Source of the DNA: a virus
Length of the DNA stretch: 64,000 nucleotides
IMG/VR virus record: IMGVR_UViG_3300017991_000091
Coordinates: 1 to 64,000 of that record
Reading direction: 5' to 3' (one strand)
In this document: positions 57,709 to 64,000 of the stretch, in pieces
Layout of the letters: each line of letters begins with the position of its first letter
Numbering within the stretch: the first letter of the stretch is position 1
Position numbers and translations under genes: made by a program
Notes under the pieces: model-generated
The model's input: only the letters and a program-made list of their open reading frames with translations
What the model was told of the DNA's origin: nothing
The model's database searches: none

Positions 57709-58258
57709 AGATCAAATGAAAAAGGGAATTGAGCTTTTTCTAGAAGGAATGGGATTAGATTTAAATGATCAACATCTCCTTCGAACCCCAGAAAGAGTTG
57801 TCAAAGCTTGGACCCAAGAATTTGGTAAAGGTTATTTTTTTACTGAAGAGGACATACAAAATATTTTATCGGTTGATTTTGCTGAAGACTGTGATGAGAT
57901 GGTTGTGGTAAAAGACATTCCTTTTACTTCTCATTGTTCGCATCATATAGTAAAATTCTCTGGAATTGGCAAGATTGGATATGTCCCGAATAAAAAGGTT
58001 GTTGGACTTTCAAAACTTGGACGAGTTCTAGATGTTTTTGCTTGCAGACTTCAAGTCCAAGAAAGACTCACAAATCAGGTTGCAGAAACTATTATGAAGT
58101 ATTTAGATCCTTTGGGGGTAGGAGTTGTTCTTGAAGCTTCCCATTCCTGCATGTGCGATAGAGGTGTTAAAAAGGTAGGAAGTAAAATGGTTACTAGCTG
58201 CCTTCTGGGTAAAATGAGAACGGATAAAATGATGAGACAGGAGTTTATGGACTTATAA
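57698..58258 (+). CDS. folE: GTP cyclohydrolase I
   Basis: A 186-residue enzyme with the full FolE signature: TPERVVKAWTQEF, FTSHCSHHIVKFSG (zinc cysteine and catalytic histidines), GYVPNKKVVGLSKLGRV, FACRLQVQERLTNQVAE, ASHSCMCDRGVK. It converts GTP to dihydroneopterin triphosphate, the first step of both folate and 7-deazaguanine (preQ0) synthesis. QueE is encoded at 62509; QueC and QueD are not in this window. Overlaps the next gene by one base. Confidence 0.93.
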   Translation: MMNKDQMKKGIELFLEGMGLDLNDQHLLRTPERVVKAWTQEFGKGYFFTEEDIQNILSVDFAEDCDEMVVVKDIPFTSHCSHHIVKFSGIGKIGYVPNKKVVGLSKLGRVLDVFACRLQVQERLTNQVAETIMKYLDPLGVGVVLEASHSCMCDRGVKKVGSKMVTSCLLGKMRTDKMMRQEFMDL

Positions 58259-58515
58259 TGAAAAAAGAAATTCGTATTAATGGACAATTTTATCGGAAAA
58301 AGGAAGTGAATTCCTATGATTTAGTTCATGGGTATACAGTAGAGTATGCTTGTGCTATTCCTATTAGAATTAGTGAAGAAGTAGTTCCGAATGATATGGT
58401 TCAAATTAAGCAATTTGTAATTCCGTACGACAGAAATTTAGATGTGTTCTCTTTGGCTTGTTCTGAGATCTATATCAAAGAATTCGATGGAAAGGTAGGA
58501 CTTTATTTAAAATGA
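58258..58515 (+). CDS. Small hypothetical protein
   Basis: An 85-residue beta-rich protein (IRINGQFYRKKEVNSYDLVH; IYIKEFDGKVGLYL) between FolE and primase. No recognised motif; it overlaps both neighbours. Confidence 0.6.
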   Translation: MKKEIRINGQFYRKKEVNSYDLVHGYTVEYACAIPIRISEEVVPNDMVQIKQFVIPYDRNLDVFSLACSEIYIKEFDGKVGLYLK

Positions 58516-59435
58516 ACTATGAGAGGTTGATAACTAACATCCTAGATCGATACAACATATCCTACTGGTCCGAAGGAAAAAATGTTTCTGAGGACTCTAT
58601 CAATATTCAATGCCCTTTCTACTCCTGTGGAGACCATAGTAACCACATGGGTATTTTTACGGACTCCCTCTTCTTTAATTGTTGGAAATGTGGTCGAAAG
58701 GGCCACTTCTCCTTCCTCCTAAAGATTTTAACAAAAATGACGGACTCAGAGTGTCAGGCAGAAATTGAAGAGGAAAAGATCCTTTTAGGATTATCTGAAG
58801 ATACAATAGAGGAAAAACCCCCTAAGGAATCGATTACTCCTCTTCCGGAATACTTTGAAAAAATTGATGAAAGGATTAAATTTGCTCTGCTGTTTAAATA
58901 TCTAAAGAGAAGAAAAATATCAATTGATCAGGTAATTAAGAAGGGTTGTGGAATATGTAGAGTCGGACATTATATGAATCGAATGATTATACCCATTTAC
59001 TTTGAGGGAGAACAAGTTTCCTTTGTTGCTGCAGACCTAACCGGAACCGCAAAACTAAAGTATGATATGCCTGGAGATATCATCAAGTACCTTTATGGAT
59101 ATGATGATGTGGAAGGAAATACGATTATAATTACTGAAGGAATACTGGACGCCTGGAGAATCCAAGATAATGTAATGGCTATGTTAGGTTCATATTTGAC
59201 GGACTTCCAAAAGAGTTTAATCCTCCGGAAACAACCAAAGAATCTGATTTTCTGTTTAGATGGAGATGCTTACTGGCACGCTCGAGATGAGTCTGGTTTC
59301 TTTGAGCCCTTTGTTGATCATGTATCCGTAATACGCATGGACTTTGAGGAGGATCCTGATAGTTTAGGGACGGATAAGATTTGGTCATTAATTGAAGAAC
59401 AAATATTCTCACAGGATGAAGACCCCGTTTTTTAA
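58512..59435 (+). CDS. DNA primase (zinc-binding and TOPRIM type)
   Basis: A 307-residue protein: an N-terminal CHC2-like zinc module (QCPFYSCGDHSNHMGI... then FNCWKCGRKGHFSF), a helical linker, and a TOPRIM fold with TIIITEGILDAWRI and LIFCLDGDAYWHA (E and D-x-D metal residues). It would make RNA primers for the helicase-led fork. Overlaps the preceding stop by four bases. Confidence 0.88.
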   Translation: MNYERLITNILDRYNISYWSEGKNVSEDSINIQCPFYSCGDHSNHMGIFTDSLFFNCWKCGRKGHFSFLLKILTKMTDSECQAEIEEEKILLGLSEDTIEEKPPKESITPLPEYFEKIDERIKFALLFKYLKRRKISIDQVIKKGCGICRVGHYMNRMIIPIYFEGEQVSFVAADLTGTAKLKYDMPGDIIKYLYGYDDVEGNTIIITEGILDAWRIQDNVMAMLGSYLTDFQKSLILRKQPKNLIFCLDGDAYWHARDESGFFEPFVDHVSVIRMDFEEDPDSLGTDKIWSLIEEQIFSQDEDPVF

Positions 59436-59438
59436 ATG

Positions 59439-59467
59439 TAGACAAGTTAATTACAAATAGTATAATA
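59439..59467 (+). promoter_or_regulatory. Sigma70-like promoter for the structured RNA
   Basis: TAGACA, 16 bases, then TATAAT (within an AGTATAATA box), just after the primase stop. Start predicted near 59473. Confidence 0.6.
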
Positions 59468-59473
59468 ACTAAG

Positions 59474-59640
59474 GAAAGCTCTCAGACAATTAAAAATAGC
59501 CTACTACCCTACGGCGTAAACACGCCGAATTAGTGAAGAACTAATTGTTAGTTAGGTGGGCGACTCGAACGTCCCAAAGGCTGAGAAGGGGCTCGTAAAA
59601 CGAGAGAACAAGAGCGTGGGGTTCCCACTCACAAACAGAA
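59474..59640 (+). ncRNA. Candidate structured non-coding RNA
   Basis: The 258 bases between primase and the next gene contain no frame but nested helices: an outer GCTCT/AGAGC (59478-59482 with 59611-59615), AGCCT/AGGCT (59498-59502 with 59578-59582), hairpins CGGCGT-AAAC-ACGCCG (59512-59527), AATTAGT-GAAGA-ACTAATT (59528-59546), CTCGT-AAA-ACGAG (59592-59604), GTGGG-GTT-CCCAC (59616-59628) and a bulged GGGCG/CGTCCC. I cannot match it to a known RNA family by eye. Confidence 0.65.
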
Positions 59641-59693
59641 AGGTAATTCGAGGGAACAACTTGAAAAAGTCAAATTAGGTTGGGGAGACTACG

Positions 59694-60116
59694 ATGAATA
59701 AGAAATACACTATTGGTGACTATGTTATTGTTTCAAAAATAAGAGTTCGGGATAGACAAGGAAATAAAGTAAACTGGAAAATTCTTCCATTAGTTGAAAA
59801 TAGATTGGGACAAGTTGTGGGTTTGTGTACTCGGTATGATGGCCATATTGGGAGTGTTTATTTCAATTATGAGGATCCTCCTTATTTTGTTCCCAAGAAA
59901 ACTCATATATTTTGGCTCGTTAGATTCGGTCTGATGAACAAAGCAGTTGAAGTGCATGAAGGAGATATGAAATTAGCTCCTTTAGAGGAGATTAAAGAAC
60001 TACCTACTCGATTCCCAAAATTAACAGAAAAGGATAAACAATATTTGTCGGAAGACTCTAAAAATTGGCCAAGAGACAAGAAGGGAAGATGGGTTTCCGG
60101 ACCTTGTATTCATTAG
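59694..60116 (+). CDS. Hypothetical protein downstream of structured RNA
   Basis: A 140-residue protein with a strand-rich N-terminal part (YTIGDYVIVSKIRVRDRQGN) and a KOW/SH3-like look; the C-terminal end has WPRDKKGRWVSGPCIH. GGGGAG precedes the start. If the RNA upstream is regulatory, this gene would be its target; otherwise unknown. Confidence 0.6.
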   Translation: MNKKYTIGDYVIVSKIRVRDRQGNKVNWKILPLVENRLGQVVGLCTRYDGHIGSVYFNYEDPPYFVPKKTHIFWLVRFGLMNKAVEVHEGDMKLAPLEEIKELPTRFPKLTEKDKQYLSEDSKNWPRDKKGRWVSGPCIH

Positions 60117-60125
60117 GAGAAGAAA

Positions 60126-60635
60126 ATGGAAATTAAAAAGAAAAACCAAGAGGGTGGTTTATTTGTAGACGATCGTGGGGTTATCAGATTCATTAATGAT
60201 TTCCCGCCCGACATACGGCGGATGTATCAGGTAGAAAATCTAAGAGCTGGAATGATTCGGGCTTTCCATGGGCATAAAAAAGAGGAAAAGTATGTTTGGG
60301 TTCCCCGAGGAATAGTTGAGGTAAAAATAATTTCATTTGATATGGTTCTGGATTCTCCAACATATTCCCACCAGGAAGGACTTGCGGAACACCATAATAA
60401 GCTATTGGCGTGGAAAAAGGATAATGAAAAATGCATGACATCTTTTGTCCTATCCTCTTTCAAACCTTCCCTACTTCATATATCCGCGGGGTATTACAAT
60501 GGATTTAAAACCCTAACAGATGATGCTGTAATCCAGTTTTATTCAACTTATACTCTTGAAGAAAGTAAAGAGGACGATTTTCGGTTGCCTTGGGACCACT
60601 TTGGAAAAGAAATTTGGGAAGAGAAGCCCAGATAG
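60126..60635 (+). CDS. RmlC-like sugar epimerase (cupin)
   Basis: A 169-residue protein: DDRGVIRFINDFP, GMIRAFHGHKKEEKYVWVPR, LLHISAGYYNGFKTLTDDA and FYSTYTLEESKEDDFRLPWD. These correspond to the conserved strands of dTDP-4-dehydrorhamnose 3,5-epimerase and related cupins. It might epimerise a nucleotide sugar for host-surface or DNA modification; KdsA and a second cupin in the window add to this impression. Confidence 0.75.
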   Translation: MEIKKKNQEGGLFVDDRGVIRFINDFPPDIRRMYQVENLRAGMIRAFHGHKKEEKYVWVPRGIVEVKIISFDMVLDSPTYSHQEGLAEHHNKLLAWKKDNEKCMTSFVLSSFKPSLLHISAGYYNGFKTLTDDAVIQFYSTYTLEESKEDDFRLPWDHFGKEIWEEKPR

Positions 60636-60648
60636 GGGGCCAGAAGGT

Positions 60649-61017
60649 ATGGGAGTAGAATACATACGGACGAAAACACTATTAGATTTATTCCAACAAA
60701 TTGGAGCTTCTTTGTGTTGCGAAGAAGAAACAGAAGGAAGCACCAAACTATATCATAAAAATGAAAAGGAAAAATGGATAGAGGTAACAAAATGGTACAG
60801 AAAATGCTTATTAACTCGTCCAGATTCATTAAGAGAAGAATTCTGGTCCGAGACCCAAGGGAGATTGTTGGGACTATTAAGAGCTAAAATATCTCAGGAA
60901 TTCCACACAGAAGTCAGAAGTATTCTATCCTGTGTTAATCGAGTTGAGGATTCAAGAACAGTTGATACTATTGTGTGCTACTGGATTTTAACCGGAAAGG
61001 AAAAGATCAGCAATTAG
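60649..61017 (+). CDS. Hypothetical protein
   Basis: A 122-residue protein from the ATG at 60649 (AGAAGG upstream), which is preferable to an upstream in-frame ATG at 60556 inside the epimerase gene. Helical, with cysteines at SLCCEEE and SILSCV. Not recognised. Confidence 0.55.
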   Translation: MGVEYIRTKTLLDLFQQIGASLCCEEETEGSTKLYHKNEKEKWIEVTKWYRKCLLTRPDSLREEFWSETQGRLLGLLRAKISQEFHTEVRSILSCVNRVEDSRTVDTIVCYWILTGKEKISN

Positions 61018-61025
61018 ATAAAAGG

Positions 61026-61034
61026 AGTATAATA
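61026..61034 (+). promoter_or_regulatory. AGTATAATA box overlapping a ribosome site
   Basis: AAAGGAGTATAATACTATGG combines an AGGAG ribosome site and the AGTATAATA nonamer directly before a start codon; in this place it may be fortuitous as a promoter. Confidence 0.3.
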
Positions 61035-61036
61035 CT

Positions 61037-61192
61037 ATGGCAGGAAAAGGTAGCAAAAGAAGACCTAGACTAATCAGCAGGGAAGAAGAAGAACTGCGTT
61101 GGCAGTTAGCGGAAGGGAAAATTTCAAGAGTCACCTTTAATAAGAGGATTCTCGAAATGATTAAAGAAGGAAAAATCAATCGGAGAAGATAA
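61037..61192 (+). CDS. Small basic protein
   Basis: A 51-residue frame starting MAGKGSKRRPRLISREEEEL, with AAAGGAG upstream, and ending one base before the next ATG. The MAGKGSKxRP start is common in tiny phage proteins of unknown role. Confidence 0.65.
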   Translation: MAGKGSKRRPRLISREEEELRWQLAEGKISRVTFNKRILEMIKEGKINRRR

Positions 61193-61735
61193 ATGATCAA
61201 TAAGGTAAAGAATATTTACTTTTCCCTTCGAGGATTCTACTATCGGAATCTCACACCAAGTACCTTGTACTACCGAACAAAATACGGTATAAGAAATCTG
61301 ATTGTCTGGTTTCCTATCATCTGGAGGGATAGAGACTTTGACCACGCTTACTTGTTCACCATGTTGGAGTACAAATTCTCCCGAATGGAAAAATTATTCC
61401 GAAAGTATGGACATCTGGTCAGTTCCGACAGAAATGCCCATACCACAATGATTTGTAAGAATTTATGTAAAAGGCTTGCAGATGATGACTATACGAATCC
61501 ATATGAAAAAAGGAATCGTCCACATACTGAATGGTTTAGAAAAAAATTGCAGGAAGCAATGCACAGAGAGCTGGATGAAAAAGGTTGTATAGTTATCGTC
61601 CGACACTATAAACTAGACGAGCCGGACAGTAGGTGGATACTTCCTGCACATGAACATGAAGTATACCTTGCAGATCAAGATTTGGAATTACTCTGTAAAC
61701 TAATTCAAAAACATTCGAGAGGATGGTGGGACTAA
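61193..61735 (+). CDS. Conserved phage protein of unknown function
   Basis: A 180-residue protein with YGIRNLIVWFPIIWRDRDFD, a run met in uncharacterised proteins of large phages, followed by a helical, charged body and a WWD end. No membrane signal despite the aromatic N-terminus. It overlaps the following start (TAATG). Likely nucleic-acid or nucleotide metabolism by context only. Confidence 0.65.
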   Translation: MINKVKNIYFSLRGFYYRNLTPSTLYYRTKYGIRNLIVWFPIIWRDRDFDHAYLFTMLEYKFSRMEKLFRKYGHLVSSDRNAHTTMICKNLCKRLADDDYTNPYEKRNRPHTEWFRKKLQEAMHRELDEKGCIVIVRHYKLDEPDSRWILPAHEHEVYLADQDLELLCKLIQKHSRGWWD

Positions 61736-62016
61736 TGAATGAAAAGAAGAAATTTATAATGTGTAATAAGTGTGGTTACATTATGACGGAGAAGGAATAT
61801 GAAGATTTTCCTCAATGCCCAGACTGTTACGGAAGTTATGTAACTGAAAAAACAGCAAAAGATTGGACAACGACACTACTGGTGGAAACGTTAGCGCCGG
61901 AAGAATCCCTTAAAGAATTAAAAGATACCCTCAAAACTTTGGGGATGGGGCCCGATAATTCTATATGGAAAAATTTGGTAAAAATCCAACAATTGACAAA
62001 AGGGTTGGTAAAATGA
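61735..62016 (+). CDS. Zinc-ribbon protein
   Basis: A 93-residue protein from the ATG at 61735 (TAATG overlap). MCNKCGYIMTEKEYEDFPQC and CPDCYGSY show a classic zinc ribbon at the N-terminus; the rest is helical. Function unknown. Confidence 0.65.
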   Translation: MNEKKKFIMCNKCGYIMTEKEYEDFPQCPDCYGSYVTEKTAKDWTTTLLVETLAPEESLKELKDTLKTLGMGPDNSIWKNLVKIQQLTKGLVK

Positions 62017-62195
62017 CACTTGAAGAACGTAGATTGTGGGAATGGATTTCGTATCTTGAGGATGCAGCAATAGCAGATTTTGATGACACAAAAGTTGGGA
62101 TGTTTAGAAAAATTCGGGAAGGAAAGACCCTAAAAGATTATTTTAAGGAGTTGGGGAAAGAAGATTTATATAAAGCTTACAGAGGAGGAAGATAA
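62013..62195 (+). CDS. Small acidic protein
   Basis: About 60 residues from the ATG at 62013, which overlaps the preceding stop (ATGA). Helical, acidic (LEERRLWEWISYLEDAAIAD). Not recognised. Confidence 0.55.
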   Translation: MTLEERRLWEWISYLEDAAIADFDDTKVGMFRKIREGKTLKDYFKELGKEDLYKAYRGGR

Positions 62196-62509
62196 TGCCA
62201 TATATAAAACCAGAAGAACGAGAATTCTATGATAATCTAATCGAGAATATTATAGATCAGATTTTTTTGTTTGGGATTTCTGAATTCGATAGAAATGATT
62301 GGAAAGGGCATCTTAACTACATCATTTCCAGATTGTGTCATGAAGTAATTAAGAAAAGAGGCCTTCGCTACCATACTTGCAACGATGTTATTGGGGTCCT
62401 AGAATGTATCAAACAAGAACTCTACCGAACTGTGATTGCCCCATATGAGGATAGGAAGAGATCCGAAAATGGTCCAGTTAGTGAATTGGATTTTGTGGAG
62501 GATGAGTAA
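62195..62509 (+). CDS. Conserved small phage protein
   Basis: A 104-residue protein with PYIKPEEREFYDNLIENIID, an internal N-Y-I-I-S-R-L and VIGVLECIKQELYRTVIAPY followed by EDRKRSENG. This layout recurs among short proteins of unknown function in large phages (from memory). One-base overlaps with both neighbours. Confidence 0.7.
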   Translation: MPYIKPEEREFYDNLIENIIDQIFLFGISEFDRNDWKGHLNYIISRLCHEVIKKRGLRYHTCNDVIGVLECIKQELYRTVIAPYEDRKRSENGPVSELDFVEDE

Positions 62510-63228
62510 TGACTAAACTAAACGTACAATCTATCTTCCATAGTATAGACGGGGAGATTAATGGTTTTCTTGGGGCGGGACAATTCTCAACTTTTATACG
62601 TCTGAAAGGATGTAATTTGCAATGTGCATATTGCGACACAGAATATTCCCAAGAATTCCAACCCTATAATTGGATGACAATCCAAGAAATAATTAATGAA
62701 GTTCGATTCCCTAAAATAACAATTACTGGGGGAGAACCCTTAGAACAACAAAAAGGACTGGAAGCACTTATCATCCAACTTCTATTTTCAAAAGGAATTG
62801 AATATACTATTTCTGTCGAAACGAATGGATCAATGGTTCCTTCTCTTTTTTGGACAAGAGTACGATATATAGTGGACTTCAAGTTGCATTCGTCCGGTAT
62901 GTCGGATAAGATGAATCCCGCTGCCTTTGATTCCTTGAGAGAAGAAGATGTGATCAAATTTGTGGTTTCCGATTGGGACGACTATGATCAAATGGTTGAA
63001 CTTGTACAATCTAATCCTCAATGGAAAGCAAAGACAGCAGTTAGCCCAGCTATACAGATTATACATCCAACTGTTGAATCCGAAGAAGAGTATGTTGGTA
63101 TTCTTCCAGCCGTTGATTTGGAATGGCCCAGAAAGTTATTGGACCGGACAATGCAAGATGGGTATGTCAATTCCTTCTCGTTACAAAATCATAAAATTAT
63201 GTGGCCAGGGACCACTGAAGAAAAATAG
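62509..63228 (+). CDS. queE: 7-carboxy-7-deazaguanine synthase
   Basis: A 239-residue radical SAM protein: QSIFHSIDGEINGFLGAGQF, then RLKGCNLQCAYCDTEY (cysteines about 35, 39, 42), ITITGGEPLEQQ and SVETNGSMVP, all standard QueE parts. It converts carboxytetrahydropterin to 7-carboxy-7-deazaguanine. With FolE it supplies part of a preQ0 route used by some phages to modify DNA; QueD and QueC would have to be elsewhere or host-supplied. Confidence 0.88.
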   Translation: MTKLNVQSIFHSIDGEINGFLGAGQFSTFIRLKGCNLQCAYCDTEYSQEFQPYNWMTIQEIINEVRFPKITITGGEPLEQQKGLEALIIQLLFSKGIEYTISVETNGSMVPSLFWTRVRYIVDFKLHSSGMSDKMNPAAFDSLREEDVIKFVVSDWDDYDQMVELVQSNPQWKAKTAVSPAIQIIHPTVESEEEYVGILPAVDLEWPRKLLDRTMQDGYVNSFSLQNHKIMWPGTTEEK

Positions 63229-63317
63229 TACCAATTCCGTTTATTTCACATCAAAATCAAGTATATTATAGGCCCTAAAATATCAAAATTTTCTAATTTT
63301 CTTCTTGCCTTTTCCCT

Positions 63318-63343
63318 AAAATATCCTATAATTTATATATAAG
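63318..63343 (+). promoter_or_regulatory. A/T-rich phage promoter element (copy 3)
   Basis: AAAATATCCTATAATTTATA plus TATAAG aligns with the elements at 12664 and 36695, about 37 bases before the next gene. The rest of 63229-63379 holds nothing else that I can identify. Confidence 0.65.
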
Positions 63344-63379
63344 GTAAGGTTCAAAAGTTAATATTTTACGGGGTTGAAA

Positions 63380-63529
63380 ATGTTAAAAACAGTAGATGTT
63401 GTAAAAATTGATAATACAGGGCATATAGATGAGGATTATGTCTGTGGCAACTGCGGCAGTGGTTTTCTGGGATGGGACGAAGTAGATTGCTGCCCAGTGT
63501 GCGGCGCAAAGAATATCGTCAAAGATTAA
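63380..63529 (+). CDS. Zinc-ribbon miniprotein
   Basis: A 49-residue protein: CGNCGSGFLGWDEVDCCPVC makes a rubredoxin-type zinc ribbon. It is controlled by the third A/T-rich element, and its leader GGGTTGAAAATG resembles that of the gene at 12720. Possibly an early regulator. Confidence 0.7.
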   Translation: MLKTVDVVKIDNTGHIDEDYVCGNCGSGFLGWDEVDCCPVCGAKNIVKD

Positions 63530-63560
63530 CTTTTAGACCATCGATCCGGTGGAGGATTAA

Positions 63561-63860
63561 ATGTCAAAGCCAATAGGAACAACCAGGATGTTAGTCCGCC
63601 CTCTTGAAGAGGGAACCTGGGGAATCTGGAGAGTAAATGAGGAAGGTATCCCAATTGGTCCACTACTCATTGATCCAGATTTGGAGGAGGTGACTCAAAA
63701 AGCAAAAGATCTGGGAAAGATTCTAGGACTTCCTTGTGAGGTTCGGGACAAGAAATGTATGACATGTGGCATATATACCACGAAATTATACCCCTTTTGG
63801 AATGGGAAAAAGGATATCCAAATTTGTATAAGGTGCCAGAAAACACTTAAAAAGAAATAG
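63561..63860 (+). CDS. Small protein with C-terminal zinc knuckles
   Basis: A 99-residue protein ending in KKCMTCGIYT...ICIRCQKT (two CxxC pairs). The N-terminal half (TTRMLVRPLEEGTWGIWRVN) is strand-rich. Ribosome site GGTGGAGG. Function unknown. Confidence 0.6.
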   Translation: MSKPIGTTRMLVRPLEEGTWGIWRVNEEGIPIGPLLIDPDLEEVTQKAKDLGKILGLPCEVRDKKCMTCGIYTTKLYPFWNGKKDIQICIRCQKTLKKK

Positions 63861-63873
63861 GAGGTGTAATCAG

Positions 63874-64000
63874 ATGAAAGCGGTTTCCGATGCATGTACA
63901 CCCGATTTGACGGATGAAAGAAGTGTCATCCAACATTTTCGGGACCTACATAATGTCTCCGATCTTTTGGGTGATGATGGATATCAGGAAGAGGTCCGAT
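63874..64000 (+). CDS. N-terminus of a plus-strand gene (partial)
   Basis: An ATG at 63874 with AGGAGG before it opens a frame (MKAVSDACTPDLTDERSVIQ) that remains open through the window's right edge, 42 codons. Not enough to identify. Confidence 0.5.
   Translation, partial: MKAVSDACTPDLTDERSVIQHFRDLHNVSDLLGDDGYQEEVR

Noticed and set aside
1-64000. CRISPR array
   Set aside because: No series of direct repeats with unique spacers was found; the tandem repeats present are coding or a two-copy 23-mer.

Overview
The window is one contiguous piece of a large, AT-rich, tailed double-stranded DNA phage with a contractile tail (myovirus architecture). It carries a tail sheath protein, a T4-gp20-like portal, a T4-gp23-like major capsid protein and a gp21-like prohead protease, with its own primase, replicative helicase, ligases and tRNA genes. 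No integrase, ribosomal gene or bacterial chromosomal block is visible. KDO synthesis (KdsA), an LpxH-like phosphoesterase, a lipobox protein and sugar-modifying cupins point to a Gram-negative host, which is an inference.

Layout. Positions 1 to about 36.5 kb are almost entirely minus strand and hold the virion and lysis genes. From the portal (36.4 kb) leftwards these are small membrane and lipoprotein genes, a metallophosphoesterase, a serine protease, tail-fibre-like proteins, acidic head-core proteins, a protease-scaffold fusion, the interrupted capsid gene, neck and tail proteins, the sheath, and the start of a tube-like gene at the left edge. Genes overlap by 1-4 bases (TAATG or ATGA junctions), so they read as long translationally coupled operons. 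Several real genes below 60 codons, mostly cysteine-rich, sit in the gaps. One small plus-strand gene (12720-12911) with its own promoter interrupts this block. From 36.7 kb rightwards everything is plus strand: DNA ligase, tRNA-Pro, HNH nuclease, a repeat protein, replication initiator, DnaB-like helicase, NADAR protein, 5'-3' exonuclease, RNA ligase, KdsA, radical-SAM enzymes, a P-loop kinase, a TnpB-like nuclease, an SNF2 helicase, an RlmN/Cfr-like enzyme, FolE, primase, a structured RNA, a sugar epimerase and QueE.

Most notable. (1) The major capsid gene is cut into four exons by three group I introns; P, Q, R and S core elements and P1 helices with a terminal U-G pair are readable, and splicing restores a continuous 495-residue gp23-like protein. 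The third intron carries a homing-endonuclease frame that runs in phase into the last capsid exon. (2) A TnpB-like RNA-guided nuclease gene ends in a 7-bp stem-loop, followed at once by 34 bases identical to a segment inside the adjacent SNF2 helicase gene: the layout of an omegaRNA scaffold plus guide, and the flank looks like a fragment of a diverged helicase allele. (3) Between primase and the next gene a sigma70-like promoter precedes about 150 nt of nested perfect helices, a candidate structured RNA. (4) Shared sequence habits link head proteins: an ESKxNE-type motif scattered through four acidic proteins and a short MF..LF(E/D) start on many minus-strand genes, possibly targeting or processing signals.

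How the genes work together (inference): plus-strand genes replicate and repair DNA and RNA, alter nucleotides (FolE and QueE of the 7-deazaguanine route; NADAR) and perhaps surface sugars (KdsA, RmlC-like); minus-strand genes build the particle and lyse the cell. Three promoter-like motifs recur: a 26-bp A/T-rich element before isolated plus-strand genes, AGTATAATA boxes in the plus-strand block, and T4-late-like TATAAATA boxes before minus-strand operons.
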